A stretch of 57,655 bases of DNA from Ekhidna sp. (GTDB lineage: Bacteria > Bacteroidota > Bacteroidia > Cytophagales > Cyclobacteriaceae): the NCBI GenBank assembly GCA_014323825.1, contig JACONI010000099.1, forward strand, positions 101,258-158,912, given 5' to 3'. The notes beneath the pieces are model-generated. The model did no database searches. It was not told the origin of the DNA and saw only the letters and a program-made list of their open reading frames with translations. Positions 56,967 through 57,655 of the stretch are shown piece by piece. The stretch's first letter is position 1. Every line of letters starts with the position of its first letter. Position numbers and translations under genes: made by a program.

Positions 56967-57655
56967 CTACCTCTTCACAAACTTCAGTAGGTGCCCGTCC
57001 GGCAGTTGAATCAGATACAGGCCGCTGTGCAGAGAGGCTGCATCTATCTTTGTGTTTGTGGTGCTTTCCAGCACTAACTCTCCGCCCACGCTCAGGATGC
57101 GTACCGGGCTTTCCACGGGAGACTGCACCTCCACATAACGCCCCGAAGGATTGGGAAAGACCACTGCTTCCGATGCATCATCCGCTGCACTTAGCACACA
57201 GGGAGTAATCGTTACCGCCTGCGTTTGCGTGGTCGTGTTGCCTGTCTTATCGGTGTAGGTCCACGTGATCGTGGTTTTGGACGTAATGGGGAACGTGGCA
57301 TTTGTAGTAGCAGTGATCTGCCCGTCGCAAACGTCATTGGCTTTGGGAGCGGTCACGTCTGCTTCCGCCAGCGAACACCGTGCGGTAATGGCATCCAAGG
57401 TGCCTGTAACTGTCGGTGCCTCGGTGTCGGCGATGTTCACTTCTTGCGTTTGCTCGGACGTATTGCCGTCCTCGTCGGTATATACCCACGTGATAGTAGT
57501 GGTGCCAGCCTGGATGGGGAAGGAGGCCACATTATGTGCAGCCGTAATGGTATTCCCCTCGCAATTCGTGGCGGTGGGTGCGGTGAGGGAAGCGACCTCA
57601 CACTGTTCGTTAAGCGGGGACAATGAGGGTTCAGCAAGCATCAGCACATCAGCAC
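56967..57655 (-). CDS. T9SS surface protein 3, C-terminal part (5' end outside window)
   Basis: The frame is open to the window edge. It holds two HYR-like domains (NTSEQTQEVNIADTEAPTV, KTGNTTTQTQAVTITPC) and a type A T9SS sorting domain ([18 protein letters not shown] ... GHLLKFVKR). That tail is almost identical in protein and DNA to those of the BspA-like genes at 28760 and 47571, so it is a third member of the same family. Whether it also has BspA repeats and a poly-G/C tract would be visible only in the next window. Confidence 0.85.
   Translation of the reverse strand, partial: ADVLMLAEPSLSPLNEQCEVASLTAPTATNCEGNTITAAHNVASFPIQAGTTTITWVYTDEDGNTSEQTQEVNIADTEAPTVTGTLDAITARCSLAEADVTAPKANDVCDGQITATTNATFPITSKTTITWTYTDKTGNTTTQTQAVTITPCVLSAADDASEAVVFPNPSGRYVEVQSPVESPVRILSVGGELVLESTTNTKIDAASLHSGLYLIQLPDGHLLKFVKR

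Overview
The window looks like a low-GC chromosome segment from a Bacteroidota, most likely Cytophagales or a close relative. Signs of this are type IX secretion (T9SS) C-terminal sorting domains, BspA-like and cadherin-like surface proteins, TAnnTTTG-type promoters upstream of ribosomal protein genes, a crtI-crtB-crtZ carotenoid cluster led by a MerR/B12-type regulator and a small sigma factor, a nrdB-nrdA pair resembling eukaryotic class I enzymes, and families typical of the phylum (DUF4286, DUF4783, DUF1684). I saw no rRNA, tRNA or CRISPR array. Taxonomy is inferred from gene content only.

Layout. 1-1558: 3' part of a secreted BACON-cadherin-ankyrin protein. 1709-7138: housekeeping block (thyA, RND-like transporter, ribE, pcm, acyl-CoA thioesterase, small HolD-like protein). 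7193-10609: large VCBS/cadherin/T9SS surface protein split by one frameshift. 10658-14690: decayed accessory island with an intact IS1-family element, an inverted remnant of a related element, and broken toxin-antitoxin-like genes (DUF4160/DUF2442, MazF-like, small antitoxin-like), around one intact quinone-oxidoreductase-like gene. 14695-28543: dsbD, dipeptidase, a 1645-residue secreted protein, prmA, tpiA, an M3 peptidase and a THUMP methyltransferase. 28760-31236: BspA-like surface protein 1. 31835-34780: prolyl oligopeptidase, acetyltransferase, DUF4286. 34858-39307: putative light-responsive carotenoid cluster. 39372-39736: lone NUMOD4/HNH endonuclease-like gene. 39988-47470: rpmA/rplU, nrdBA, rpsT, radC, DUF1684, rnhB. 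47571-49725: BspA-like surface protein 2. 50279-56901: gpmI, nadC, recX, DinB, ATP-grasp and LysE genes. 56967 to the end: tail of a third T9SS surface protein.

Main observation. Both BspA-like genes carry an 11-base poly-G tract (poly-C on the coding strand) at the same place, between a conserved upstream coding leader and the hydrophobic core of the signal peptide. In both, the leader ATG is out of frame with the large downstream frame, but by different amounts. Gain or loss of one or two bases would restore proteins of about 717-825 residues. This is the expected architecture of contingency (phase-variable) surface genes: two paralogous, probably independently switching T9SS adhesin-like proteins, both OFF as assembled. 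Neighbouring accessory genes also carry single-base frameshifts, mostly in homopolymers, while I found none in the roughly forty housekeeping genes. That argues against a uniformly error-prone sequence, although assembly error at the G tracts cannot be excluded from one sequence.
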